A DNA stretch of 64,000 nucleotides from Oscillospiraceae bacterium (lineage in GTDB: Bacteria; Bacillota; Clostridia; Oscillospirales; Oscillospiraceae). The notes below the pieces were generated by a model that saw only the letters and a list, made by a program, of their open reading frames with translations, was not told the origin of the DNA and made no database searches. Numbering within the stretch: position 1 is the first letter of the stretch; every line of letters begins with the position of its first letter. This document shows positions 51,155 to 59,762 of the stretch, in pieces. The translations under genes and the position numbers were made by a program. The stretch lies in assembly GCA_022801715.1 (NCBI GenBank), contig JAAWSV010000003.1, positions 29,969 to 93,968 on the forward strand, given 5' to 3'.

Positions 51155-52174
51155 ATGATGGAACAGGAAAAGAACCTGATTTTAGAGATTGAGAATCTGC
51201 GCGTTACCTATGAGACGGATCTTGAGACAGTGGAGGCGGTCAATGGGATCAGCTTTCAGATCGAGAAGGGCAAAACGCTGGGTCTGGTGGGGGAGACCGG
51301 CGCGGGAAAGACCACCACGGCGCTGAGCATCCTCCGGCTGCTGCCGGAGACCACGGGGAGGATCAAAAGCGGCGTCATCCGCTTCGAGGGGAAGGACCTG
51401 CTCTCCGCCAGCGAGGAGCAGCTTCGCGGCGTCCGGGGCAACCGGATCTCCATGGTCTTTCAGGACCCCATGTCCTCTCTGAACCCGGTCTACACAGTGG
51501 GGGATCAGATTGGGGAGGCCATTCGGCTGCACAATGCCGGCATCTCCCCCCAGGAGGTGGAGCGGCGGGTCGATGAGATTTTGGAGATGGTGGGCATTAT
51601 GCCCTCCCGCAAGGTGGAGTACCCCCACCAGTTTTCCGGCGGCATGAAGCAGCGGGTGGTGATTGCCATGGCGCTGTGCTGTGAGCCGGAGCTCCTGATT
51701 GCGGACGAGCCAACCACCGCCCTGGATGTCACCATTCAGGCGCAGGTTCTGGCGATGATTGCCCAGCTGCGCAAGCGATTGGGCACCTCCATGCTGATGA
51801 TTACCCACGACCTGGGCATTGTTGCCAAGACCTGTGACGATGTGTGTGTGATGTATGCGGGCAAGCTGGTGGAGTCGGGGACGGTGGAGGATATCTTCCG
51901 CGGGGAGCGGCACCACCCCTATACCGAGGGGCTCTTTGGCTCCATCCCCAATCTCCGGACCAAGGCCCGCCGGCTCAAGCCGATTTTGGGTCTGATGCCG
52001 GACCCCACCGACCTGCCCAGAGGCTGTGAGTTTGCCCCCCGGTGCGAGAAGTGCATGGAGATCTGCCAAACAACCAAGCCGGAGATCTACCGTGAGGGGA
52101 CGCACAGGCTCTACTGCCACCTTTTTGATCCCCACATCTTGGAAACGGGAGGCGCTGCCAATGGACATGAATAA
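51155..52174 (+). CDS. ABC importer ATPase, DppD/OppD type
   Basis: 339 residues. Walker A GETGAGKTT, Q-loop MVFQDPMSSLNPV, signature FSGGMKQR, Walker B LLIADEPTTALD and H-loop MITHDLG. The C-terminal extension with Cys-rich FAPRCEKCMEICQTTKPE is the oligopeptide type that may hold an iron-sulfur cluster. GGGAGGAG before the ATG pair. Confidence 0.95.
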   Translation: MMEQEKNLILEIENLRVTYETDLETVEAVNGISFQIEKGKTLGLVGETGAGKTTTALSILRLLPETTGRIKSGVIRFEGKDLLSASEEQLRGVRGNRISMVFQDPMSSLNPVYTVGDQIGEAIRLHNAGISPQEVERRVDEILEMVGIMPSRKVEYPHQFSGGMKQRVVIAMALCCEPELLIADEPTTALDVTIQAQVLAMIAQLRKRLGTSMLMITHDLGIVAKTCDDVCVMYAGKLVESGTVEDIFRGERHHPYTEGLFGSIPNLRTKARRLKPILGLMPDPTDLPRGCEFAPRCEKCMEICQTTKPEIYREGTHRLYCHLFDPHILETGGAANGHE

Positions 52175-53132
52175 GAATGCTCCGCTGCTGGAGACCCGGG
52201 ATCTGAAAAAATACTTCAAGGTGGGCGGCGGCACCCTGCACGCGGTGGACTCCGTCAACATCAGGCTCTATCAGGGGGAGACACTGGGCGTTGTGGGGGA
52301 GTCCGGCTGCGGCAAATCCACCCTGGGGCGCACGATCCTCAAGCTGATTGAGCCCACCTCCGGGCAGATCCTGTATGACGGCAGGGATATTACCCGTCTG
52401 GGGACCCGGGCCATGCGGCCCCTCCGCCGGGAGATGCAGATCATCTTTCAGGACCCCTACTCCAGCATCGACCCGCGGAAGTCCGTTATTGAGACCATCG
52501 CGGAATATATGCTGATCCACAAGGCCTACCCCAGCCGCCGGGAGATTATGGATCGGGCGGTGGAGCTGATGGACCTGGTGGGGCTGGCGCGGCGCTACGC
52601 GGACTCCTATCCCCATGAGCTGGACGGCGGACGGCGGCAGAGGATCGGCATTGCCCGGGCGCTGTCCCTCCAGCCTCGGTTTGTTGTGTGCGACGAGCCC
52701 GTCTCCGCCCTGGACATGTCGATTCAGGCCCAGATTCTCAACCTGCTGATGGACCTTCAGGATGAGCTGGAGCTGTCCTATATGTTCGTGACACATGATC
52801 TGTCGGTGGTGAAGCATATCTCCAACAACATCATGGTGATGTATCTGGGGACCTGTGTGGAGTTCGCCAGCTCGGAGGAGCTGTTCGCCTCCCCCCTCCA
52901 TCCCTATACCAAGGCGCTGCTGGCGGCTATCCCGGAGCCGGATTTGGACAGCCGGGAGAAGGGCTTCCAGTTAATCCGCGGCGAGGTGTCCAGCCCCATC
53001 AACCCGAAGCCGGGCTGCCGCTTCGCCGGGCGCTGCGAGCAGTGTGTGTCCCAGTGCCATGAGAGGACCCCGGACTATGTGGAGACAGCGCCGGGCCACT
53101 TCGTCGCCTGCCATCAGGTGAACGGCCGATAG
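52161..53132 (+). CDS. ABC importer ATPase, DppF/OppF type
   Basis: 323 residues starting inside the last 14 bases of the DppD-type gene. Walker A GESGCGKST, Q-loop IIFQDPYSSIDPR, Walker B FVVCDEPVSALD, H-loop VTHDLS and C-terminal Cys set GRCEQCVSQCHE. Its signature reads LDGGRRQR instead of LSGGQRQR: the Ser that touches the ATP gamma-phosphate is Asp. That may make one of the two ATP sites weak. Alternative longer frame starts overlap too far. Confidence 0.94.
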   Translation: MDMNKNAPLLETRDLKKYFKVGGGTLHAVDSVNIRLYQGETLGVVGESGCGKSTLGRTILKLIEPTSGQILYDGRDITRLGTRAMRPLRREMQIIFQDPYSSIDPRKSVIETIAEYMLIHKAYPSRREIMDRAVELMDLVGLARRYADSYPHELDGGRRQRIGIARALSLQPRFVVCDEPVSALDMSIQAQILNLLMDLQDELELSYMFVTHDLSVVKHISNNIMVMYLGTCVEFASSEELFASPLHPYTKALLAAIPEPDLDSREKGFQLIRGEVSSPINPKPGCRFAGRCEQCVSQCHERTPDYVETAPGHFVACHQVNGR

Positions 53133-53222
53133 GGCACAGCGGGGGGCGGCGCTCCTCTGGCGCCCTGCGGTAAACAGAGCGGCCCGCCGGTGCCGCGGTG
53201 TGTTCAGATTGGAGTGATTCCC

Positions 53223-54578
53223 TTGAAGCTGATCCAATCCCCTTCCCAGCTCCAGCAGCTCAGTCAGTTCCAGCTGCAAAGCGTGGAGGTGCTGCAGATG
53301 AGCGCGGAGGAGCTGGACGCCTATATCCGTGAGCTGTCGCTGAGCAATCCGATGATCGAGCCGGAGGAGGTGTCCCTCCCGCCGGCGGACAGCCGGGGGG
53401 AGGCGCTGCTCCTCCGCCTCCGCTGGCTGAAGGACAACGACTGGCAGAACCGGTACTACCAGCGCCGGGAGGAACCGCTGGACCCGCTGGCCTTCGTGGG
53501 GACAGAGGGCGGCTTGGAGGAGACCTTGTTCCGCGCCCTCTCCCGCCAGATCCGGCAGCTGAGGCTGGACGAGGACACCGCTGAGGCGGTCCGGTATCTG
53601 GCGGCCTGTCTGGACGACAGCGGGTACCTCCGCGTCCCCCTGGAGGAGCTGGCGGAGGAGCTGCATACGCCCATCTCTCTGCTGGAGCGGAGCTTATCCA
53701 TCCTCCAGAGCCTGGAGCCGCCGGGGGTGGGGGCGAGGGATCTGTCCCAGTGCCTGTCCCTCCAGCTGGAGCGGCTGGGCCAAGGGGGAGCGGCCCTGAC
53801 CATTGTGAGGGACCATTTGGAGCCCCTTGCCAAGCGGCACTACCGCCTGATTGCCGCCCGGATGGGCATCCCGGTGGAGGAGGTACAGGCAGCGGCCCAG
53901 CTGATCCAGTCCCTTCAGCCGCGGCCCGGGGCGGTTCTCCAGAGGGAGGGGACAGCTCCGTATATTCTGCCCGATGTCTTTGTGGAGGAGAAAGACGGGC
54001 GGCTTGCGGCCCGGACCCGCCGGGGCGGCCGTCCGGCGTTTCAGATCAACAGCTACTACCGGGGCCTTCTGGACAGGTCGGGGGATCAGGAGATACGGGA
54101 GTATCTGATGACCAAGCTGCGCCACGCGGAGAATATCCTGCGGGCCGTCAGCCAGCGGGAGAGCACCTTGCAGAGCTGCGCCCAGGTGATCGCTGACCGG
54201 CAGGAGGCCTTCTTTCGTGACGGCCCCTGCGCGCTCCGGCCCCTGCGCATGGCGGACGCCGCCTTGGAGCTGGGGGTGCACGAGTCCACGGTCAGCCGGA
54301 CGGTGCATGAGAAGTATCTCCAGTGCGCCCGCGGCATCTATCCGATGAGCTACTTCTTTTCCCGGCCCAGTACGGCGGAGAGCGATTTCAGCCGCGCCGC
54401 CGCATGGGTGCTGCTGCGGCAGCTGATCGAGCGGGAGGACAAGCGGCGCCCGCTCTCGGATCAAAGTCTGTCGGAGGAGATGGCGCGGAACGGGTGCCCC
54501 ATCTCCCGTCGCACGGTGGCCAAGTATCGGGAGGAGATGGAGATTCCCAGTGCCTCGGGCCGGCGGGCCTATGGGTGA
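53223..54578 (+). CDS. rpoN: RNA polymerase sigma-54 factor
   Basis: 451 residues from a TTG start with GGAG eight bases upstream (GTG 53214 and 53190 are alternatives). Region I is Gln/Leu-rich (LKLIQSPSQLQQLSQFQLQ), region II short, then the core-binding domain (about 75-240), the -12 element HTH (MADAALELGVHESTVSRTV) and the RpoN box ISRRTVAKYREEM near the end. It sits at the end of the operon that a sigma-54 promoter drives, so sigma-54 may feed its own synthesis. No terminator is seen between the importer and rpoN. Confidence 0.96.
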   Translation: MKLIQSPSQLQQLSQFQLQSVEVLQMSAEELDAYIRELSLSNPMIEPEEVSLPPADSRGEALLLRLRWLKDNDWQNRYYQRREEPLDPLAFVGTEGGLEETLFRALSRQIRQLRLDEDTAEAVRYLAACLDDSGYLRVPLEELAEELHTPISLLERSLSILQSLEPPGVGARDLSQCLSLQLERLGQGGAALTIVRDHLEPLAKRHYRLIAARMGIPVEEVQAAAQLIQSLQPRPGAVLQREGTAPYILPDVFVEEKDGRLAARTRRGGRPAFQINSYYRGLLDRSGDQEIREYLMTKLRHAENILRAVSQRESTLQSCAQVIADRQEAFFRDGPCALRPLRMADAALELGVHESTVSRTVHEKYLQCARGIYPMSYFFSRPSTAESDFSRAAAWVLLRQLIEREDKRRPLSDQSLSEEMARNGCPISRRTVAKYREEMEIPSASGRRAYG

Positions 54579-54610
54579 GCGGGGGCGGAATGGCTTTGAG
54601 GCTGAGAGAA

Positions 54611-54651
54611 AGCAGAGATGCCGTAGGCTAAAAGCCTACGGCATCTCTGCT
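54611..54651. terminator. Long perfect stem between rpoN and tRNA-Thr
   Basis: 19 perfect pairs (54611-54629 with 54633-54651) and a three-base loop between converging units. No T run on the plus strand, so termination strength is uncertain. Confidence 0.6.
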
Positions 54652-54662
54652 GGGGGGTAGGG

Positions 54663-54738
54663 TGGAGCTGGTGGGGTGACTTGAACACCTGACCTGCTGA
54701 TTACGAATCAGCTGCTCTACCGACTGAGCTACACCAGC
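54663..54738 (-). tRNA. tRNA-Thr(CGT)
   Basis: 76 bases with encoded CCA. Acceptor GCUGGUG/CACCAGC, anticodon stem GCUGA/UCAGC with loop UUCGUAA, anticodon CGU reading ACG. Confidence 0.96.
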
Positions 54739-54788
54739 GCGTTTGGTCTGTTTTGCGGACCGGTCCGCTCCGGGCGTCCGCGAGGAGT

Positions 54789-54817
54789 ATCATACCACAG
54801 ATTTCTCCCTCCGTCAA
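54789..54817 (-). promoter_or_regulatory. Promoter of tRNA-Thr
   Basis: On the minus strand TTGACG (54812-54817), 17 bases, TATGAT (54789-54794), 51 bases before the tRNA. Confidence 0.82.
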
Positions 54818-54862
54818 CTCCTTTTCCGCACAAATCCTTCCGCCAAATCCGCTCCCGTTTAC

Positions 54863-54902
54863 GAACAGCCGGCCCAGGACTTCCGCCTTGGGCCGGCTGT
54901 TC
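54863..54902 (-). terminator. Stem-loop after the sirtuin gene
   Basis: GAACAGCCGGCCCA / TGGGCCGGCTGTTC, 14 perfect pairs, touching the sirtuin stop codon. No clear T run. Confidence 0.6.
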
Positions 54903-55613
54903 TTATACCGCGCTCAGTACCTCGCCGATGGCCCCCATGATGGTCAGATCCGCGCCGGCGTTCTCCAGGGGGGTCTTGTTGATGACCACCAGCTTGTCTC
55001 CGCTGTAGTAGCGCACCAGACCCGCCGCGGGGTAGACCACCAGGGATGTGCCGCCGATGATCAGCACGTCCGCCTCGGCGATGGCCCGCACCGACTCCTC
55101 GATCACACGCTGGCTCAGCCCCTCCTCGTAGAGTACCACGTCCGGTTTGATGGGGCCGCCGCAGGTGCAGCGGGGGATGCCCTCGCTGCAGAGGATCTGC
55201 TCCGCCGTGTAGAACTTCCCGCACCGCTCGCAGTAGTTCCGGTGGACACTGCCGTGGAGCTCCCAGACGGTCTTGCTCCCCGCCTTCTGGTGGAGGCCGT
55301 CGATGTTCTGGGTCACGACCGCTCTCAGCTTCCCCTCGGCCTCCCACTGGGCCAAGCGCAGGTGGGCCGGGTTGGGCTGGGCGTCCAAGCACAGCATTTT
55401 GTCCCGATAGAAGCGCCAGAACTCTTTGGGGTTGCTTTTATAGAAGCTGTGGCTTAAAATAGTCTCCGGGGGATAGTCGTACTTCTGGTGGTACAGCCCG
55501 TCTACGCTGCGGAAGTCCGGGATGCCGCTCTCCGTGCTCACCCCGGCTCCGCCGAAAAAGACGATGCTGCCGCTGGTTTCGATCCACTGGCGCAGGGTCT
55601 CCATTGCCTCCAT
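54903..55613 (-). CDS. cobB: NAD-dependent protein deacylase (sirtuin)
   Basis: 236 residues, class U/III-like bacterial sirtuin. NAD motif GAGVSTESGIPDFRS, TQNIDGLHQKAG, catalytic His in ELHGSVH, four zinc Cys (NYCERCGKF and RCTCGG) and GTSLVVYPAAGL are all intact. It removes acetyl groups from Lys in proteins, giving O-acetyl-ADP-ribose. Stands alone, facing tRNA-Thr. Confidence 0.95.
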   Translation of the reverse strand: MEAMETLRQWIETSGSIVFFGGAGVSTESGIPDFRSVDGLYHQKYDYPPETILSHSFYKSNPKEFWRFYRDKMLCLDAQPNPAHLRLAQWEAEGKLRAVVTQNIDGLHQKAGSKTVWELHGSVHRNYCERCGKFYTAEQILCSEGIPRCTCGGPIKPDVVLYEEGLSQRVIEESVRAIAEADVLIIGGTSLVVYPAAGLVRYYSGDKLVVINKTPLENAGADLTIMGAIGEVLSAV

Positions 55614-55717
55614 AAACGATGCCCCTTTCTATGTCCATTTTTTTGGTAAGATACCGTGCTTTATCAGAAGGGTTTTCCCAACTGCCATATGACGCGCACA
55701 CGCGCGGGGAGGTCACT

Positions 55718-56053
55718 ATGAACATTCAAATCTTCGGCTCCTCCAAGTGCTTTGACACCAAGAAGGCGGAGCGGTACTTCAAGGAGCGGCGCATCAAGTA
55801 CCAGTACATTGATCTGCCCAAGAAGGGGTTCTCCCCGGGGGAGTACCGCAGCGTCCGCGCAAAGCTCTCCTTTGAGCAGCTGGTGAACACCAAGTGCCGG
55901 GCCTACCAGGACCTGTACATGGCCTACATCACCCCCGACGCGGCGGAGGAGAAGCTCTTCGATCACCCCCAGCTCTTCCTGACCCCCATTGTCCGCAACG
56001 GGCGGGAGGTCACTGTGGGCTACTGTCCGGAGATCTGGGCCAAGTGGGAGTGA
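55718..56053 (+). CDS. ArsC/Spx-family protein
   Basis: 111 residues, thioredoxin-like ArsC fold. The redox site is a single Cys, GSSKCFDTKKAERYFKER, without the second Cys of CxxC in Spx; TPIVRNG follows near the C-end. Called 'arsenate reductase family', but there are no ars genes nearby, so a general redox or regulatory role is as likely. GGGGAGGT before ATG at 55718. Confidence 0.88.
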   Translation: MNIQIFGSSKCFDTKKAERYFKERRIKYQYIDLPKKGFSPGEYRSVRAKLSFEQLVNTKCRAYQDLYMAYITPDAAEEKLFDHPQLFLTPIVRNGREVTVGYCPEIWAKWE

Positions 56054-56180
56054 GGGCGGCCCTTTGAGCCCATTATAGCAAGAGCGGTCCCAAAATACAA
56101 GGCGGAATCCCGCCGGCGGCTCTGCCCTTTCAGCGGGGCGGGTGAAAGCGGCTCTTTTGCGGGAAGGGGGAATGGGCGTG

Positions 56181-56501
56181 ATGGTCTACGCGGCGTGTCT
56201 GTTTTTGGCGGCGGCTGTATTTTTTGGCGTTGCCGCCGCTATATACAGGGGGCATACAGATTTGATCCACTCCTGTCACCGGGCGCATGTGGGGGAGGCG
56301 GAGCGGAGGGACTACGGGCGGTCGTTTTCGAGGGGGCTGTTTGTGCTGGCCGCTTCGCAGGCTTTGAGCGCTGCGGCGGCTCTGCTGGGGGAGACGGCGC
56401 TTGCTGTCGCGGTCTCTGTCGGTATTCTGTTTGTGGGAATGGCCGTCTCCTTCATAATAATAGCAGGGGTGCAGAAGAAATATAACGGCGGGTTCTGGTA
56501 G
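56181..56501 (+). CDS. DUF3784-like small membrane protein
   Basis: 106 residues with three helices (MVYAACLFLAAAVFFGVAAAIY; LFVLAASQALSAAAALLGE; AVAVSVGILFVGMAVSFIIIAG) and the DUF3784-like first loop RGHTDLIHSCHRAHVGEAERRDYGR. Start at 56181 gives the best spacing to AAGGGGG; ATG 56172 is possible. Function unknown. Confidence 0.78.
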   Translation: MVYAACLFLAAAVFFGVAAAIYRGHTDLIHSCHRAHVGEAERRDYGRSFSRGLFVLAASQALSAAAALLGETALAVAVSVGILFVGMAVSFIIIAGVQKKYNGGFW

Positions 56502-56572
56502 ACCTGTGCCTGCGGGGGAAGATGGGGCCGGTTCCTCCCTATGGGGAGTGTCCCAATCGGAAAATTTAACGT

Positions 56573-56651
56573 GTAGGGGCGCACACTGTGCGTCCGTCCT
56601 CCCACGGTGCGGTGGGTATCAATAGAGCGGGCGCACAGTGTGCGCCCCTAC
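56573..56651. repeat. Large palindromic repeat, copy C
   Basis: Arms 56573-56595 and 56629-56651 match copies A and B except for an ACTGTG core in place of ATTGTG and one mismatch between arms. Between 56502 and 56756 there is nothing else that I recognise except a decayed repeat piece near 56705. Confidence 0.82.
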
Positions 56652-56756
56652 GGACAGTCTGTCGAACCAGTATGGGCAATGGGAGACGGCGCGCCGGGGG
56701 CGGTGCGCCCTACAGAAATGCTGGGTGTTGGGAGGCACCTCTCTCTATGCCTGTGC

Positions 56757-56785
56757 TTGTTTTATTGCTTCAAAACTGGTATAAT
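56757..56785 (+). promoter_or_regulatory. Promoter of polA
   Basis: TTGTTT (56757-56762), 17 bases, TATAAT (56780-56785) with an upstream TGG extended element; 61 bases before polA. Confidence 0.78.
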
Positions 56786-56845
56786 AGATAAATAACCACT
56801 TGTCAAAACGCCAATTCGCGGCCGCTGGGCCGCCGGAGGAAACCT

Positions 56846-59515
56846 ATGAAGCTGATGGTCTTAGACGGCAACAGTATTGTCAACCGCGCCTACTACGGCA
56901 TCCGTCCCCTGACGACACGGGACGGGCTCTACACCAACGCGGTGTATGGCTTTGTCACCACATTGCAGAGGCTTCTGGAGGAGGAGCAGCCGGAGGCGCT
57001 GTGCGTCACCTTTGACCGGAAGGAGCCCACCTTCCGTCACATAGCCTATGAGGGCTACAAGGCCCAGCGCAAGGGGATGCCCGAGGAGCTGGCCATGCAG
57101 ATGCCCGTGCTCAAGGAGGTCCTGGACGCCATGGATGTGCCCCGCTACGAGCTGGCGGGCTACGAGGCCGACGACCTCATAGGCACCATCTCCCGAAAAT
57201 GCGAGAGCGCCGGTTGGGACTGCGTGGTGGTCACCGGGGACAAGGACAGCCTCCAGCTGATCACCGACCACACCAAGGTGAAGCTGGTGTCCACCCGCAT
57301 GGGGCAGACCACCACCAAGGACATGACCCCGGATACCTTCCGGGAGCAGTACGGCTTCGATCCCATCCACATCATCGACCTGAAGGCCCTCATGGGGGAC
57401 AGCAGCGACAATATCCCCGGCGTCAAGGGCGTGGGGGAGAAGACCGCCATGTCTCTGGTGCAGCTCTACCGCACGGTCGAGCACCTGTATGACCACATGC
57501 CGGACATCTGCTCCGCCCCCAATGTGGATGCCAAGCCGGGGCTGGTGAAAAAGCTGGCCGAGGGGAAGGACATGGCGGAGATGAGCAAGAAGCTGGCCAC
57601 CATCGTCACCGACGCCCCCTTGGACTTCGACCCGGCGGAGAACCTGCGCCGGCCAGTTAAACCGGAGCTCTACAGCGTCTTTCTCCGTCTGGAGTTCACC
57701 AAGCTCATTGAGAAGATGCGCCTCACCGGGGAGGGGGCGCCGGAGCCGGTGTCAGCGGACAAAAAGCCGTGTCAGGTCACGGTGACAAAGGTCACGGACT
57801 CCGCGCAGGCGGAGGCGCTGCTGGAGCGGTGGCGGGCCGCGGACCACGTGGCGGTGCTGGCGCTGGACGATCTCTCCGCTGTGGGCGTCCAGTGCCGGAC
57901 CGGGGAGGGGGAGGCGGTGCTGGCGGAGCTGTTCTTCTCCCGCTATCAGGGGGACTGGAATGCCCTGCTTGCCGCCCTCTTTGCCGGGGATATCAGGATT
58001 GTCTCCCACAACGTGAAGGATCTGACCCGTATCCTCCTCGAGAACGGTCTCCCCGCGGAGGGGTTCGTCTTTGACACCGCGCTGGCCGGCTACCTGATCG
58101 ACGCCACCGCGGGGCACTATGAGCTGCCTCGGCTCTTTGTCTCCTACTTCAGCGCCGAGCTGCCCAAGCCTCTGTTCCTGGAGCCGGAGGCCTTCTCCCT
58201 TCTGGGGGACGCCGCCCAGTCCTCCGCCGCCTTCGACAGCTATGTCTCCGCCATTGACGCCCTCTATAGCGCCATGGCGCCCAAGCTGCGGGCCATGTGT
58301 GTGGAGGAGCTCTACCGCACCGCGGAGCTGCCGCTGTGCCGGGTGCTGGCGGAGATGGAGCTGGCGGGCTTCCGGGTGGACAGCGCCGCCCTGCGGGAGA
58401 TGGGGGACACCCTCACCGCCGCCATGGAGTCTCTGGAGCAGTCCATCTGCGCCCACGCCGGGAGGTTCAACATCAACTCCCCCAAGCAGCTGGGCGAGGT
58501 GCTTTTTGACCGCCTGGGTCTGCCGGCGGAGAAGAAAACCAAGACCGGCTGGTCCACCAACGCCGAGGTGCTGGAAAAGCTCCGCCCCCACCACCCCATT
58601 GTGGGCGAGGTGCTGGAGTACCGGCAGTACAGCAAGCTGAAGAGCACCTATGTGGACGGCCTTTTGAAGGTCATCGGGCCCGACGGCCGTGTGCGCACCA
58701 GCTTCCAGATGACCGTCACCGCCACCGGCCGCCTCAGCTCCACGGAGCCCAACCTCCAGAACATCCCCACCCGGACGGAGCTGGGCAGTGAGCTGCGGCG
58801 CATGTTCGTGGCGGAGCCGGGGATGGTGCTGGTGGACGCGGACTACAGCCAGATCGAGCTCAGGCTTCTGGCCCACATCTCCGGCGACGAGCACATGATC
58901 GAGGCCTTCCGCACCGGGGAGGACTTCCACACCGTCACCGCCGCCCACGTCTTTGGCGTGCCGGTGGGGGAGGTCACCTCCCAGATGCGCCGGGCGGCTA
59001 AGGCGGTGAATTTCGGCATTGTCTACGGCATCTCCGCCTACTCCCTCAGCGAGGACTTGGGCGTCAGCGTGGCAGAGGCCAAGGACTATATGGAGGCCTA
59101 TTTCCAAAAGTACGACGGGGTCCGCCGCTACATGGACGCGGTGGTGGCCCAGGCCAGAGAGCGGGGCTATGTGGAGACCCTCTACCGCCGCCGCCGGGCT
59201 CTGCCGGAGATCAAGTCCTCCAACTTCAACATGCGCTCCTTCGGCGAGCGGGTGGCGCTGAACATGCCCATCCAGGGGACGGCGGCGGACATCATGAAGC
59301 TGGCCATGGTCCACGTATTCCGCCGCTTGAAGGCGGAGAACCTGTCGGCGCGGCTCATCATGCAGGTCCACGACGAGCTGATCGTGGAGTGCCCGGAGTC
59401 CGAGGCGGAGCAGGTGAAGCGGCTGGTAGCGGAGGAGATGGAGCGTGTGGCGGAGCTGAGAGTGCCGTTGATCGCGGAGGCGCATAGCGGGAGGGACTGG
59501 TTGGAGGCGAAGTGA
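56846..59515 (+). CDS. polA: DNA polymerase I
   Basis: 889 residues, full length. 5'-3' exonuclease domain (1-290; GYEADDLIGTISRKCE, MGDSSDNIPGVKGVGEKTA), a middle 3'-5' exonuclease-like domain (about 310-480) that lacks the catalytic acidic pairs, and the polymerase domain (motif A DADYSQIELRLLAHISGD, O-helix RRAAKAVNFGIVYG, motif C QVHDEL). So it fills gaps and removes RNA primers but probably does not proofread, as in many Firmicutes. GGAGGAAACC precedes ATG. Confidence 0.97.
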   Translation: MKLMVLDGNSIVNRAYYGIRPLTTRDGLYTNAVYGFVTTLQRLLEEEQPEALCVTFDRKEPTFRHIAYEGYKAQRKGMPEELAMQMPVLKEVLDAMDVPRYELAGYEADDLIGTISRKCESAGWDCVVVTGDKDSLQLITDHTKVKLVSTRMGQTTTKDMTPDTFREQYGFDPIHIIDLKALMGDSSDNIPGVKGVGEKTAMSLVQLYRTVEHLYDHMPDICSAPNVDAKPGLVKKLAEGKDMAEMSKKLATIVTDAPLDFDPAENLRRPVKPELYSVFLRLEFTKLIEKMRLTGEGAPEPVSADKKPCQVTVTKVTDSAQAEALLERWRAADHVAVLALDDLSAVGVQCRTGEGEAVLAELFFSRYQGDWNALLAALFAGDIRIVSHNVKDLTRILLENGLPAEGFVFDTALAGYLIDATAGHYELPRLFVSYFSAELPKPLFLEPEAFSLLGDAAQSSAAFDSYVSAIDALYSAMAPKLRAMCVEELYRTAELPLCRVLAEMELAGFRVDSAALREMGDTLTAAMESLEQSICAHAGRFNINSPKQLGEVLFDRLGLPAEKKTKTGWSTNAEVLEKLRPHHPIVGEVLEYRQYSKLKSTYVDGLLKVIGPDGRVRTSFQMTVTATGRLSSTEPNLQNIPTRTELGSELRRMFVAEPGMVLVDADYSQIELRLLAHISGDEHMIEAFRTGEDFHTVTAAHVFGVPVGEVTSQMRRAAKAVNFGIVYGISAYSLSEDLGVSVAEAKDYMEAYFQKYDGVRRYMDAVVAQARERGYVETLYRRRRALPEIKSSNFNMRSFGERVALNMPIQGTAADIMKLAMVHVFRRLKAENLSARLIMQVHDELIVECPESEAEQVKRLVAEEMERVAELRVPLIAEAHSGRDWLEAK

Positions 59516-59522
59516 GTTGGAG

Positions 59523-59740
59523 TTTGCGCCTTGGCGCAAATCAATTGAAATCGTTTTTCCGGAAACCGCGTTTTCGGAAAAACACTTTGCAAACCGCGCT
59601 CGGTTTGGACCTTTTTTCCAAGAATCGCCCCGGCGCTTCTTGGAAAAAAGCCCCCCGCAAATAAAATCCTCATTTGAAATCTGAGGATTTCAAATGAAAA
59701 CCATTTTCCCCCTCGCTTGAAATCCGCAGATTTCAAGCGA
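59523..59740. repeat. Row of five stem-loops between polA and rimI
   Basis: Consecutive perfect inverted repeats: 59523-59540, 59553-59583, 59611-59650 (14 pairs), 59671-59696 and 59713-59740 (12 pairs). The last two share TTGAAATC-N4-GATTTCAA. None has a T tail like a normal terminator, and there is no gene in the gap. Confidence 0.75.
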
Positions 59741-59762
59741 AAGTTTCTTGGAGGTGTGTTTG

